Positions 42,151 to 51,110 of a DNA stretch of 55,249 bases are shown here, piece after piece (position 1 is the stretch's first letter; each line of letters starts with the position of its first letter). Location of the stretch: contig SAAX01000009.1 of NCBI GenBank assembly GCA_009929215.1, forward strand, positions 1-55,249, in the 5' to 3' direction. The translations under genes were made by a program, and so were the position numbers. The notes beneath the pieces were generated by a model. It was not told where the DNA came from and ran no database searches. It saw nothing but the letters and a program-made list of their open reading frames with translations. The DNA comes from Deltaproteobacteria bacterium. Its GTDB lineage: Bacteria; Desulfobacterota; Desulfovibrionia; Desulfovibrionales; Desulfovibrionaceae.

Positions 42151-44025
42151 TTACAAGTAGTTGTGTAAGGGGCCGCCCGGCGCTGCCAGGGCTTCCACCT
42201 TGCGAATAACCGCCGCGTCCTCTTCCAGTGGGGGGGCATGGAAGGGCTTGAGGCGTGCGTCGATAACCAGCGGCGCTTCACACTCCCAGTGCCGGGCCTG
42301 CGTGGCGGCATTGGCGCCGTACACGTCTGTGGCCGGGTCTGAACGGGTAAAGGCCACCCATAAAAAATTGTCCAGCGCCTGAGCGCAAAATTCCGCATCG
42401 TCGGCCACAACCACCAGCGGAAAAGCCTCGCGGCCCGGCCACTGGGCCAGTGCCTGCGCAAGGGCCTCCATCTGCGGGTCGGGCTGATTGCGTTCGCCGT
42501 GGTGCTTTGGCCCGCCTATGGCCACAAGGCCGGGGCCGCACACACGCACAGGGCCAAAGCCTTCGGGCAGCGGCGGCACATCTGCCGCCGGGCCGGTAAG
42601 CTCGGTTCCCAGCACTCGCCGCTTTTTGCCGGCAGAGGCCCACACCAGCTTGGAGCCCTCGTTGAGAGCGCTGCCCGTGTAGTCCAGCGTATCATTGGTG
42701 CTGCGGGTGATGAAGTGCAGATCGCGCCCAAAGTCGGCCCTCTCCAGCAGGTGCTGCAAAAAGGCTGGCACATCGCGGGCCGAAAGCCCCGGTGCGTCTT
42801 CGTGCGCCACCAGAAAAACATACTTGGCAAGCGCTGTCTGGGTGGTTCCCAAAAGGTGCAGACCAGCGGTGATCAGCTCGCGCGGGCGGCGATCCTGCTC
42901 ATAGGGCGTGTAGCGTTCGCTGCCCACGGCCAGCAGCAGGGGGTGCACGCCTGCGGCGTCCACGGCGTGCACGTCGCACACGCCCTGAAAAACCTGCGGA
43001 ACCAGCGGCCCCGTAAGCTCGTGGATAAAGTCGCCAAAAACCGTGTCTTCCTGCGGGGGACGGCCTACAGCGGTAAAGGGCCAGATAGCCCCCTGCCGAT
43101 GGTAAACCGCATCGACCTTGAGCACAGGAAAGTCGTGCGCAAGGCTGTAATAACCCACATGGTCGCCAAAGGGGCCCTCTGGCTTGCACCCGGGCAAAAT
43201 ATGACCGCTGATGCAAAAATCGGCCTGCGCCAGCACGGGCAGGGGCAAGCCTTCCACACTGGCCATTTCTGTGCGTCTGCCGCCAAGCAGTCCTGCAAAG
43301 CGCAGCTCCGAAAGACCTTCGGGCAGCGGCATGACGGCGGCCACCGTGAGGCTTGGGGGCCCGCCCACATAGATATGCACGGGCAGGGGTTTGCCCATTT
43401 CAAGGGCGCGGGCGTGGTGCGCGCCAATGCCCCGATGAATCTGGTAGTGCAGCCCCACCTCGTCGGCCCCGTATTCGTTGCCGCCCAGCTGCACTCGGTA
43501 CATGCCAAGGTTTGAGGCATCTGCGCCGGGCTTGGCGGGGTCTTCGCTGTACACGAGGGGCAGGGTTATGAAGGGGCCGCCGTCCATGGACCAGCAGACC
43601 AGCTGGGGCAGGTCGGCCAGCTTGCAGCGGCATTGCAGCACAGGGGCCACGGCGGTTGCCTGCTCTGCGCGCACCCTGCTCACCTGGGGCAGCATGTTGA
43701 TCAGACCGGGCAGAGCCTTGAGCGACTGCAAGGGGCGCTTTATGGCGGCGGCAGGGTCGGCCTTGGCGGCCAGCACGGCCTCCACGGCGGGCAGGCTGCG
43801 CCGAAAAATGAAGTGCAGCCTTTCGCGCGTGCCAAAAAGATTGGAAAGCATGGGAAATGGCGTGCCCTTGACCCGCGTGAACAGCAGGGCCGGGGCCTTG
43901 GCGCGGAAGGCGCGGCGCTGGATGGCGGCCAGCTCAAGATGCGGATCGACCTCTGCATCAATGCGCACCAGATGGCCGTTGGCCTCCAGATCCTGCACGC
44001 ATTCCTGAAGATTGCGGTAGCTCAT
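42151..44025 (-). CDS. UbiD-family decarboxylase
   Basis: This 624-residue protein belongs to the UbiD family, whose members use prenylated flavin to decarboxylate aromatic acids. Family features are seen in GGPFITLPLVYSEDP, NLGMYRVQL, HRGIGAHHARA and EGPFGDHVGYYS (the last holds the catalytic Glu region). In anaerobes without ubiquinone such proteins may serve menaquinone synthesis through futalosine or degrade aromatic acids; this is inferred. Its start overlaps the Nudix stop as ATGA. No UbiX partner is in the window. Confidence 0.9.
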   Translation of the reverse strand: MSYRNLQECVQDLEANGHLVRIDAEVDPHLELAAIQRRAFRAKAPALLFTRVKGTPFPMLSNLFGTRERLHFIFRRSLPAVEAVLAAKADPAAAIKRPLQSLKALPGLINMLPQVSRVRAEQATAVAPVLQCRCKLADLPQLVCWSMDGGPFITLPLVYSEDPAKPGADASNLGMYRVQLGGNEYGADEVGLHYQIHRGIGAHHARALEMGKPLPVHIYVGGPPSLTVAAVMPLPEGLSELRFAGLLGGRRTEMASVEGLPLPVLAQADFCISGHILPGCKPEGPFGDHVGYYSLAHDFPVLKVDAVYHRQGAIWPFTAVGRPPQEDTVFGDFIHELTGPLVPQVFQGVCDVHAVDAAGVHPLLLAVGSERYTPYEQDRRPRELITAGLHLLGTTQTALAKYVFLVAHEDAPGLSARDVPAFLQHLLERADFGRDLHFITRSTNDTLDYTGSALNEGSKLVWASAGKKRRVLGTELTGPAADVPPLPEGFGPVRVCGPGLVAIGGPKHHGERNQPDPQMEALAQALAQWPGREAFPLVVVADDAEFCAQALDNFLWVAFTRSDPATDVYGANAATQARHWECEAPLVIDARLKPFHAPPLEEDAAVIRKVEALAAPGGPLHNYL

Positions 44026-44546
44026 TGGGCTCCTTCCCCGTGGGTTGCCGCAGGCACTGGCGAATCAAAACGGGGCTGCACGCCCGCCAGGCTGCGTTTG
44101 CCCTCAAGCACGGCCCTGAAATCGGCCAGAATCTGGGCATGGTCAAAAACAAGGGGTTGCGGCAGGGCGTCCAGCGGATAAAAGGCCGCGTGGGCCGCAT
44201 CGTCCCCGGCTTGCAGAGCATCGGGATTGAGGGGCTTGCCCGCAAAGGCCACGGTCAGCGTGTGCTGCCGGGGGTCGCGATCGGGGCGGGAATACACCCC
44301 CAAAAGCCCGGTCAGTTCCACATCCAGCCCGGTTTCTTCGCGCATTTCGCGCACGGCGGCGGTTTCTGCGCATTCGCCTTCATCAATAAATCCGCCGGGC
44401 AGTGCAAACCCCACAGGCTCGTTGACGCGGCGAATGATCACCACGCCCCGGTCGGGCGCATAAATGACCACATCCGCAGTGGGTGTGGGGTTTCTGTAGC
44501 TGGAATATGGCTTGCCGCAGTGCGGGCAGGTAACCTGGCGTTTCAT
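44022..44546 (-). CDS. Nudix hydrolase with an N-terminal zinc ribbon
   Basis: This 174-residue protein has the Nudix box GX5EX7REUXEEXGU, read as GGFIDEGECAETAAVREMREETGLDV. A CPHC pair near the N-terminus (residues 6-9) could be half of a zinc ribbon of the NUDT-NudC type. Such proteins hydrolyse nucleoside diphosphate derivatives; the substrate is unknown. The ATG at 44546 has GGAGA upstream. It is translationally coupled to the UbiD-family gene and lies head-to-head with the MarR gene. Confidence 0.88.
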   Translation of the reverse strand: MKRQVTCPHCGKPYSSYRNPTPTADVVIYAPDRGVVIIRRVNEPVGFALPGGFIDEGECAETAAVREMREETGLDVELTGLLGVYSRPDRDPRQHTLTVAFAGKPLNPDALQAGDDAAHAAFYPLDALPQPLVFDHAQILADFRAVLEGKRSLAGVQPRFDSPVPAATHGEGAQ

Positions 44547-44668
44547 GCGTTCTCCGTCTGGGGTTCGCGCAGGGGCGCGTAACAAATGCATACTAAGCCA
44601 GCATGCCCCGAGCCGCAAGCGCGGGAAACAATTCACCCCTTGCGGGCGCAGCAGCCCCAGAAGCAGGA

Positions 44669-44697
44669 TTGACAAAAAAGTATGGACGCCATACCAC
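44669..44697 (+). promoter_or_regulatory. Candidate marR promoter with a palindromic operator
   Basis: TTGACA (44669-44674) and TACCAC (44692-44697) are 17 bp apart. The inverted repeat GTATGG-ACG-CCATAC (44680-44694) fills the spacer and -10 box. The expected start point falls near 44704, the ATG itself, so a short or absent leader is possible. Confidence 0.5.
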
Positions 44698-44703
44698 CTG
44701 CCC

Positions 44704-45246
44704 ATGAAGAAAAACGGCACCAAAAACACGGTGGAACTGTGCATCCAGAAATCCATGCTCAAAACCCTGGGGCACGAGGCTGCCCACGGGCCGCGCAGCG
44801 CGCCCATCAGCCACGCCCTGCTGGGCATTGTGACGAGCTTTCAGGAAATAGAACGCCAGTGCAGCAAGTTTGGCACTGATGTGGACATCCACATGGCTGA
44901 AATCCACACCATCATGGCAATACAGAACAACGAGGGCATCCACGTGGGTGGCCTTGCCGAACGCCTGGGGGTCACCAAGGGCAGCGTTTCAGAACTGCTG
45001 CGCAGACTTGAACGCAAGGGGCTTGCTTACAAGGAAAAGGACCCCCTCAAAATGACCCGGCTCAATGTTTATCTGACAGAAAAGGGCAAGGCCGCAAACA
45101 GCCGCCACATGGGTTTTCATTCGCAGCTCGACAGGCTGGTGGACGAAGCTATGAGCACACGCTCGCCAAAAGAAATAACAAGCATTGTGGGATTTTTGAC
45201 TGAAATGCTCGACCGCCTCAACGCCGTGGAGCTCAAGGACGACTAG
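44704..45246 (+). CDS. MarR-family transcriptional regulator
   Basis: This 180-residue regulator has a MarR winged helix-turn-helix: IHMAEIHTIMAIQNNEGIHVGGLAERLGVTKGSVSELLRRLERKGLAYKEKDPLKMTRLNVYLTEKGKAA (about residues 58-130), with the recognition helix at GVTKGSVSELLRRL. The frame is open upstream to 44512; the ATG at 44704 is chosen because the operator and promoter lie just before it. No Shine-Dalgarno sequence is obvious. It probably autoregulates, and may control the divergent Nudix-ubiD-nadE operon. Confidence 0.85.
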   Translation: MKKNGTKNTVELCIQKSMLKTLGHEAAHGPRSAPISHALLGIVTSFQEIERQCSKFGTDVDIHMAEIHTIMAIQNNEGIHVGGLAERLGVTKGSVSELLRRLERKGLAYKEKDPLKMTRLNVYLTEKGKAANSRHMGFHSQLDRLVDEAMSTRSPKEITSIVGFLTEMLDRLNAVELKDD

Positions 45247-45296
45247 CCCAGCGCATATCCCGCCTGCAAGTATTTGCCTTGTGCTTGCCGCCTTGT

Positions 45297-46019
45297 TTAT
45301 TCAACGGTAAAGCCCGCCGCCACAAGCTCTGCCACGCTTACAGCACCAGCGCGCAGCACGCGCAGCCGACCAGCGCCCTCTTTTGCACAGCCCAGAGGCT
45401 CAACCACGGTTGAGGGCAGCCCCCCGGCGGGCAGTGGCCCACCCAAAAGTATGGGCTGCTGATTGTGCATAAAATCTTTGCCACTGGCAGGCATCGGTAT
45501 TTCCTGCGCCATTTGTTGCAGGGCGTCCAACAAGGCTGGATCAAGCTGCTGCGGGTTGCGCACGGCCTCGCCGCCGCTGAGGTTGGCGCTGCTGGCCGTA
45601 AGCGCCCCACCGGCCTCAACGGCCAGTTGCGCTGCCAGCGGGTGCGGGGTTACGCGCACGGCCACCTGCCCCTCGGCGTTCACAAGAGCCTGGGGCAAAC
45701 AGGCACGGGCGGGCAGCAGCACTGTGAGCGGGCCGGGCCAAAAGGCCGCAAGCCCCTTGGGCATGGCCGCAAGTTCTGCCACATCGGCCACCTGGGCCGC
45801 ATGCGCCGCCAGCAAAGGCAATGGCTTGTGGACGGGGCGACACTTGAGCTGGTACACCCTTGCCACGGCTTCGGCATGAGCGGCAAGGCAGCCCATGCCG
45901 TAGAATGTTTCGGTGGGGAAAATCAGCACGCCGCCAGCGCGTAAAAATCTGGCCGCCTGCGCCAGATCCATACCGGCAGAATCATTTGCGGCGCTATTTA
46001 ACACAAGACGAGAAGACAT
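45297..46019 (-). CDS. tsaC: Threonylcarbamoyl-AMP synthase TsaC/Sua5-YrdC family
   Basis: This enzyme makes threonylcarbamoyl-AMP for t6A37 modification of tRNAs that read ANN codons. The 240-residue protein has the YrdC pattern GGVLIFPTETFYGMGC (about residues 29-44), KCRPVHKPLPLL and SSANLSGG. A C-terminal extension beyond the YrdC domain (residues about 190-240) is present but is shorter than in full Sua5. The start at 46019 is inferred; an ATG at 45971 is less likely because it has no ribosome-binding site. Its start codon shares a CATG with that of rlmH. Confidence 0.9.
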   Translation of the reverse strand: MSSRLVLNSAANDSAGMDLAQAARFLRAGGVLIFPTETFYGMGCLAAHAEAVARVYQLKCRPVHKPLPLLAAHAAQVADVAELAAMPKGLAAFWPGPLTVLLPARACLPQALVNAEGQVAVRVTPHPLAAQLAVEAGGALTASSANLSGGEAVRNPQQLDPALLDALQQMAQEIPMPASGKDFMHNQQPILLGGPLPAGGLPSTVVEPLGCAKEGAGRLRVLRAGAVSVAELVAAGFTVE

Positions 46020-46491
46020 GACTGGCAAACCTTTGAAATACATAAGTGTGGGCAAGCTGAAAACGCCGTTCTGGAAGGATGCCGCTGCCCACTACACCAC
46101 GCGCATTACCCGCTGGCGCAAGCTGGACATAACCGAAGTGCGTGACGGCGATTCTGCCCTGCCCCAAGACCAGCGCAACGCCCTTGAAGGCCGCCGCATC
46201 ATTGAGGCCCTTGACCCGCAGGATATCGCCCTAGTGCTCGACGAGCGCGGCCAGCACCTTACCTCGCCCCAGCTGGCCGACCTGTTGTGCCAGATGGACC
46301 ACGACGCCAGGGGCAGAGCCTGTTTTGTCATAGGCGGCGCGTGGGGGCTGGACGAGTCCGTGCGCCAGCGGGCCAGCCGCTGCATCAGCCTTTCGCACAT
46401 GACCCTGCCGCACGAGCTTGCCCGCGTGGTATTGCTGGAGCAAATCTACCGGGCAGAATGCATCTTGCGCAAGGTTCCCTATCACCACTAG
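46018..46491 (+). CDS. rlmH: 23S rRNA pseudouridine-1915 N3-methyltransferase RlmH
   Basis: RlmH methylates pseudouridine 1915 of 23S rRNA in the assembled ribosome. The 157-residue SPOUT protein shows the family FVIGGAWGLDESV loop and the C-terminal SLSHMTLPHELARVVLLEQIYRAECI, both in the knotted SAM site. Length matches the family. The ATG at 46018 is preceded by a weak GAGAAG site. Its start codon overlaps that of the divergent tsaC. Confidence 0.95.
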   Translation: MTGKPLKYISVGKLKTPFWKDAAAHYTTRITRWRKLDITEVRDGDSALPQDQRNALEGRRIIEALDPQDIALVLDERGQHLTSPQLADLLCQMDHDARGRACFVIGGAWGLDESVRQRASRCISLSHMTLPHELARVVLLEQIYRAECILRKVPYHH

Positions 46492-46526
46492 TAGCGCGCG
46501 ACCTGAAGCATCTGCCGCCGCAGGCG

Positions 46527-48974
46527 CTACAGAACCTCGTAAATTCTGGCGAACACGTTGTCGTACACCAGCTTGAAATAGGGCGAAATGCGCGGATCCT
46601 GCGGATCGCCCACCAAAAGCTGCACCATCAGCGAGTTGTACAGGCCCGCATCAATGGCCAGTTTTTCGTCCGTTACCCGGTTGAAAAGAAAGTTGATGTT
46701 GCGGCGCTTTGACAAAAATTCGTGCTGCTCTTCGGGCGTGGCCTTGGGGTGCGCGTCAAACCAGTCTTCAATGTAGTTACGGCGCGTCACGCCCGTTTCT
46801 TCAAAAACACTGATGGATGAGGCGTAGATGGCGCTGCTGTTGCCCTCAAGGCGCACTTCGCCCGTATCGAGCTTGTAGGCAAGGGCCTGCGGCACGATGG
46901 AAAGCGCCCCGCCCTCGCCCGACCGCGTAACAAAATTCCAGTTGCCAAAGTTGCTTATCCAAAAGCCCAGCCGCAACATTTCAAAGCTTGCAATCACATA
47001 CAGCTTGCCCTTGGACTCAATGAGCGGCGTTTCGGGAGAGCGCAGCTTGTCCATCAGATCCTGCGCGCCCTGGCCGTCAAGCCCCTCAAAAACCTTGCCC
47101 GGCTCGTTGCCGCACTGCGCCGTGTAGCGGATAATCTGGCGGGCAAAGCGTGGGTTGTCGGTGGCAAAGACCGCCGCTGGCAAATACAGCGAGGGCCCCG
47201 CGTGCTGCGCGCCGTCGGCAATGGTTTGGCGCAGGGCAAAATGGTTGGCCGCGTAGCCCCAGTCCCACCACAGCCAAAGCATGGCATCGGGCGGGGTCAT
47301 GACCTTGGCGCGCGAAAGGGCCTCTGCATGGCGGCGGTTGATGATGGGCCCCTGCGACATGGCGGGAATCATGTCGGCAAAGGGCGCAACCAGCAGGGCC
47401 AGCAACAGGCCGCTGGTCAGTATGCCCGCCACCGCACCGCGCAGGTCAGCGCGCAGCAGGCGCTGCAACAGCCAGTAAAGCGGCAGGGTAAGTCCAATGG
47501 CCATGATGGGCGCGCCAAACATGACCATACGGCCGCCCATCTTGACGCTCAGCACGCCCAGAGCCGCCAACGGCAACAAAAAGAGTGCACCGGGACGGCG
47601 CAGGGCCACCAGGGCAAAGCCCAGCAAACCAAGCACCGCTGCTTCCATCCAGGGATGGAAGTAGGGAAAAATCTCGGCAAAGCCCAGATCCTGCACCTCG
47701 ATGATGGACTGCGCCACCGAGGGATATTCCAGCGAAAGCCCCGCGCCCGTGCTTTTCACGTCGCCAGTATGCTTCACATAGGCGTTCACATGGTTGACAA
47801 TGGACGTAAGAATTTCGCCTTGCAGCATCAGGTAGCCCACGCCCACCAGCAGCAGGGCCAGCAGCCAGGGTTTGCACAGCAGACGCCGCAGCTTGAAGCC
47901 GCTCTTGGTGCCCGCCGCCAGCAGCAACAGGCTAAAGCCAAAGCCCCACGGCCCGGCAAGTGTGGGCAGAGCGTAGGCCATGCTGCCCAACAGCAACAGC
48001 CCCCGCCGCCCGCGAGGAGCCATAACCATGCTCATAAAGGCCAGCAGGCCCACATTGTAGCGGATCAGGTAGGGAAAAACCGAGTGCCATTCCTGCGTCC
48101 ACCACGAGATGACGCCAGAACAGCCCAGCAGCACAACCCATTGCCAGCGCAGGGGATTACCCAGATGACCAGCCTGTTTGAAGATTGGCGTCCAGGGGCT
48201 TTGCGGCTGCTTGCGCGTGATAAAACGGCGCAGATTCATGACGCCGGAAGATGCCGAAAGACGGCGCAGCACCATGCCCGGCAAAAGCATGTAGCGCATG
48301 GCCCAGCTGGCCGGAGCCAGTGTCATGAGCAGGGGAAAGAACAGGGTTACGAGGTCAGTATCGTAAAAACCCAGCAGGGTGCGTGCCAGAAAGCCCGGCG
48401 CAATGGACGTGAGAATACCGGCGGCAACGCCCGCCTCAATGCTGCCCAGCGCCCATACCCAGGCAAAGGCAATAACAGCCACAAAGCTTGCCAACAGTGC
48501 GGGAAACCAAAAGGCCACCGCTGCCGGGGTGGTTCCGGCCATGTCGGCCATGCCCTTGAGCATCACGGCCATCGGGTGCCCCACCGCAAGGCCAAAATCT
48601 TCCGCCCCGGCCACCCAGGTATAGGCATCGTGGGTAGCCAACAGCCATTCGCTGCCAAGGCGGTATTCCGGATTTTGCCAGCAGGGCCATTCGAGCATGC
48701 GCAGGGCAAAGGCCAGGGCAAGAGTCAGCGCCCCCCAAAACAGGCCACGGGCCCAGTAGCGCGCCGAGGGCAGCGAACGGCCGCCCGGATGCAGGTTTTT
48801 GCCCCCAGTTGGCAACAGTTTGCCGCCAGCCGGGGCAACCTGCGTGTTTGGGGCAGGGTCGCCCGCTGCGGTGCTGGCTGCCGCCTGCTGCGCGGCATGG
48901 GCTTCTGCGCTGTCTACAGCATTGTCTACAGCATTGTCTGCGGCATGATTTGGGGCATGGCTTGCGGGGTGCAT
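46527..48974 (-). CDS. pglB: PglB/STT3-type oligosaccharyltransferase
   Basis: This 815-residue membrane enzyme transfers a lipid-linked glycan onto asparagine of exported proteins. The catalytic-site motif WWDWGY (residues 569-574) matches WWDYG of STT3 and PglB. The first loop (NPEYRLGSEWLLATHDAYTWV, about 97-117) and a FYDTD motif (about 205) carry the acidic metal ligands. About 11-13 membrane segments precede a periplasmic C-terminal domain. The N-terminus is an Ala-rich, His/Asp-containing extension of about 80 residues with a 12-bp tandem repeat. A D. desulfuricans homologue is reported to be active. No glycan gene cluster adjoins it. Confidence 0.92.
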   Translation of the reverse strand: MHPASHAPNHAADNAVDNAVDSAEAHAAQQAAASTAAGDPAPNTQVAPAGGKLLPTGGKNLHPGGRSLPSARYWARGLFWGALTLALAFALRMLEWPCWQNPEYRLGSEWLLATHDAYTWVAGAEDFGLAVGHPMAVMLKGMADMAGTTPAAVAFWFPALLASFVAVIAFAWVWALGSIEAGVAAGILTSIAPGFLARTLLGFYDTDLVTLFFPLLMTLAPASWAMRYMLLPGMVLRRLSASSGVMNLRRFITRKQPQSPWTPIFKQAGHLGNPLRWQWVVLLGCSGVISWWTQEWHSVFPYLIRYNVGLLAFMSMVMAPRGRRGLLLLGSMAYALPTLAGPWGFGFSLLLLAAGTKSGFKLRRLLCKPWLLALLLVGVGYLMLQGEILTSIVNHVNAYVKHTGDVKSTGAGLSLEYPSVAQSIIEVQDLGFAEIFPYFHPWMEAAVLGLLGFALVALRRPGALFLLPLAALGVLSVKMGGRMVMFGAPIMAIGLTLPLYWLLQRLLRADLRGAVAGILTSGLLLALLVAPFADMIPAMSQGPIINRRHAEALSRAKVMTPPDAMLWLWWDWGYAANHFALRQTIADGAQHAGPSLYLPAAVFATDNPRFARQIIRYTAQCGNEPGKVFEGLDGQGAQDLMDKLRSPETPLIESKGKLYVIASFEMLRLGFWISNFGNWNFVTRSGEGGALSIVPQALAYKLDTGEVRLEGNSSAIYASSISVFEETGVTRRNYIEDWFDAHPKATPEEQHEFLSKRRNINFLFNRVTDEKLAIDAGLYNSLMVQLLVGDPQDPRISPYFKLVYDNVFARIYEVL
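48914..48937. repeat. Two 12-bp tandem repeats in pglB
   Basis: GTCTACAGCATT is repeated twice in direct tandem, coding for a short NAVD-type repeat in the N-terminal extension. The unit is a multiple of three, so changes in copy number would keep the frame. Confidence 0.6.
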
Positions 48975-49025
48975 GGCTTTCTCCGTAGGGCTTTGCGCCT
49001 GTCACATCAGACGCGGCAGGCGGTG

Positions 49026-49718
49026 CTACCCGGCCTTGTGCGTTGCCGCATCATAGGTCAGGCGTTCGCCTTCCGCTCCGAGGGCAAGCGCCCAAAACCA
49101 GCGGCCATTGCCTGCCGCCACATAGCTGTGCTGCTCTATCAAGCGCCAGGGAGCGGGCAGGTCGCGCGGGGCGGGCTCAAGCGCCAGAATCACAAGCGCG
49201 CCGTTGGCGTGCAGGCGTAGCCCGGCAAGCTCAAGCAGCTGCCGCCACGGCATGAAGGCCCGGCTCAAAATACAGTCGGCCTTGTAATACTGCCCCTGAA
49301 AAAAATGCTCCACCGGGCCTCTGAAAATATGGGTCGATGGCAGCTGCAAACGTGAAAGCACGCTTGAAATGAACAGAGCGCGTTTTTCGCGCACTTCTAC
49401 CATATAGTATGCGCCGCGCGTCCACACCATGCGCAGGGGAATACCCGGCAGGCCAGCGCCCGCGCCCAGATCCCAGCACAGGGGGGCTTCGGGCAGGCCA
49501 AGCTTATCCAAAAAAGCGGCCAGATGAAAACTGTCCACCACAAGCCGGGCCAGCATGTCCTTCCAGGTGTGCGGGCCAACAAGGTTCATGGCCTTGTTCC
49601 ACTGGCAAAGCATTTCAAGATATTCCGCAAGGGGTTCCAGGGCCGTCTGTGGCACTTCCACGCCAGTGGCTTCCACCAGACGGGCCAGTTCCTTTCTGTC
49701 CACCGATTGTCGCTGCAT
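49026..49718 (-). CDS. rsmG: 16S rRNA (guanine(527)-N7)-methyltransferase RsmG
   Basis: RsmG (GidB) methylates N7 of G527 in 16S rRNA. The 230-residue protein has the SAM loop WDLGAGAGLPGIPLRM (about residues 82-97) and upstream NLVGPHTWKDMLARLVVDSF, both diagnostic. Loss of this enzyme gives low-level streptomycin resistance in many bacteria. It lies 51 bp upstream of pglB on the same strand and is divergent from fabD. Confidence 0.93.
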   Translation of the reverse strand: MQRQSVDRKELARLVEATGVEVPQTALEPLAEYLEMLCQWNKAMNLVGPHTWKDMLARLVVDSFHLAAFLDKLGLPEAPLCWDLGAGAGLPGIPLRMVWTRGAYYMVEVREKRALFISSVLSRLQLPSTHIFRGPVEHFFQGQYYKADCILSRAFMPWRQLLELAGLRLHANGALVILALEPAPRDLPAPWRLIEQHSYVAAGNGRWFWALALGAEGERLTYDAATHKAG

Positions 49719-49933
49719 GTTCCTTATCCTGAGCTTGTACGCCCTCTGCGGGCTTTTCCGGCGTATTTGCCGGGTTCACTGTCATATCCCCGCAGACCGG
49801 GACTTGCAAGCCCCGCGCCGATAACGTAAAAAAGAGGGCTTGCGCGTTTGCGCGCACTCATCCCAATATATACAAGGCCGGTTTCGGCCACGCCAATGCG
49901 CATTATGTGCGCCACTGGAGGATAATTTCCGTC

Positions 49934-50875
49934 ATGACACAAGCCGTTCTGCTCTTTCCCGGCCAGGGCTCGCAAGAGTCGGGCATGGGCCGCGATCTGG
50001 CCGAGGCCTCTTCTGATGCCATGAATCTGTGGAAGCAGGCCGAGCGCATCAGCGCCCTGCCCCTGCGCGAAATTTACTGGGAAGGCGACGATGCCGCCAT
50101 GAGCGACACCCGCGCCCTGCAACCCGCCCTTACCGTGGTGAACCTGAACCTCTGGAGCGCCGTTGCCGCGCGCGCCGCCGTATGCGGTGCTGCCGGGCAC
50201 AGCCTGGGCGAGTTCAGCGCCATGGCCGCCGCTGGCGTGATTTCGGCCGAATGCGCGCTTGAGCTCACCGCCCTGCGTGGTCGCCTCATGGCCGAGGCCG
50301 ACCCCGAAGGCAAGGGTGGCATGGCCGCCCTGCTCAAGCTCGACCAGCCAACCATTGAAGAAATTGTGGCCGAAACCATCGCCCAGTGCGGCGAGCTGTT
50401 GCTGGTGGCCAACTACAACACCCCCGGCCAGCTTGTTATCAGCGGCACCAAGGCCGCCGTGGCCCTGGCCTGCCAAAAGGCCAAGGAACGCAAGGGCCGT
50501 GGGCTTGAGCTCAAGGTCAGCGGCGCGTTTCACAGCCCCATGATGGCCGAAGCCAACAAGGAACTTGCCCCCCTGCTGCGCAAGGCAGTGTGGAGCAAAC
50601 CCAAGTTTCCCGTTTACTGCAACGCCCACGGCAAGGCCGTGACCGACGGCGAAAGCGCGCGTGAAAGCCTGCTTGTGCAGATGACCTCGTCTGTGCAGTG
50701 GATAGAAACCGTGCGCAACCAGTATGCCGACGGCGCGCGCCGCTGGCTCGAACTGGGTCCCAAGGCCGTGCTGGGCAAGATGGTAGCTCCGTGCCTTGCG
50801 GGCACGGCAACGGCAGATGACCTTGCCATCGAGCTGGTCAACAATGCCGAAACCGCTGCGGCCTTTGCCGGATAA
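49934..50875 (+). CDS. fabD: Malonyl-CoA:ACP transacylase FabD
   Basis: FabD moves malonyl from CoA to acyl carrier protein to start fatty acid elongation. The 313-residue protein starts MTQAVLLFPGQGSQESGMG and has the catalytic serine motif GHSLGEFSA (about residues 89-97), with GAFHSPMM giving the catalytic histidine. The ATG at 49934 follows GGAGG at an unusually long spacing of 13 nt. A GTG at 49907 also opens the frame but is not preferred. No other fab gene adjoins. Confidence 0.95.
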   Translation: MTQAVLLFPGQGSQESGMGRDLAEASSDAMNLWKQAERISALPLREIYWEGDDAAMSDTRALQPALTVVNLNLWSAVAARAAVCGAAGHSLGEFSAMAAAGVISAECALELTALRGRLMAEADPEGKGGMAALLKLDQPTIEEIVAETIAQCGELLLVANYNTPGQLVISGTKAAVALACQKAKERKGRGLELKVSGAFHSPMMAEANKELAPLLRKAVWSKPKFPVYCNAHGKAVTDGESARESLLVQMTSSVQWIETVRNQYADGARRWLELGPKAVLGKMVAPCLAGTATADDLAIELVNNAETAAAFAG

Positions 50876-51110
50876 TTTGGGTCAGACTCGTTTGGCCGCA
50901 ATTGTTTTTGGGGCAGGATAATTTTTGGGGTGGGGCCGCTGCTTGTTGCGGCTATCTCCCGCATTTTTCTGACAACATTTTTCTTCATGCGCTCCGGGCG
51001 GCACTGGCCGCAAGCTGGCGGCGCATGAACCCGAAACGGGGTTTCCGGCGGCTTTGCCCCGGCCACCACAGGCAGTTTGCCGCAACCGTTGCATATAAGG
51101 ACACAGCACT

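Noticed and set aside
47202-49220. A 672-codon plus-strand frame opposite pglB
   Set aside because: Its translation is a Gln/His/Gly-rich low-complexity shadow, and pglB on the other strand has clear motifs.
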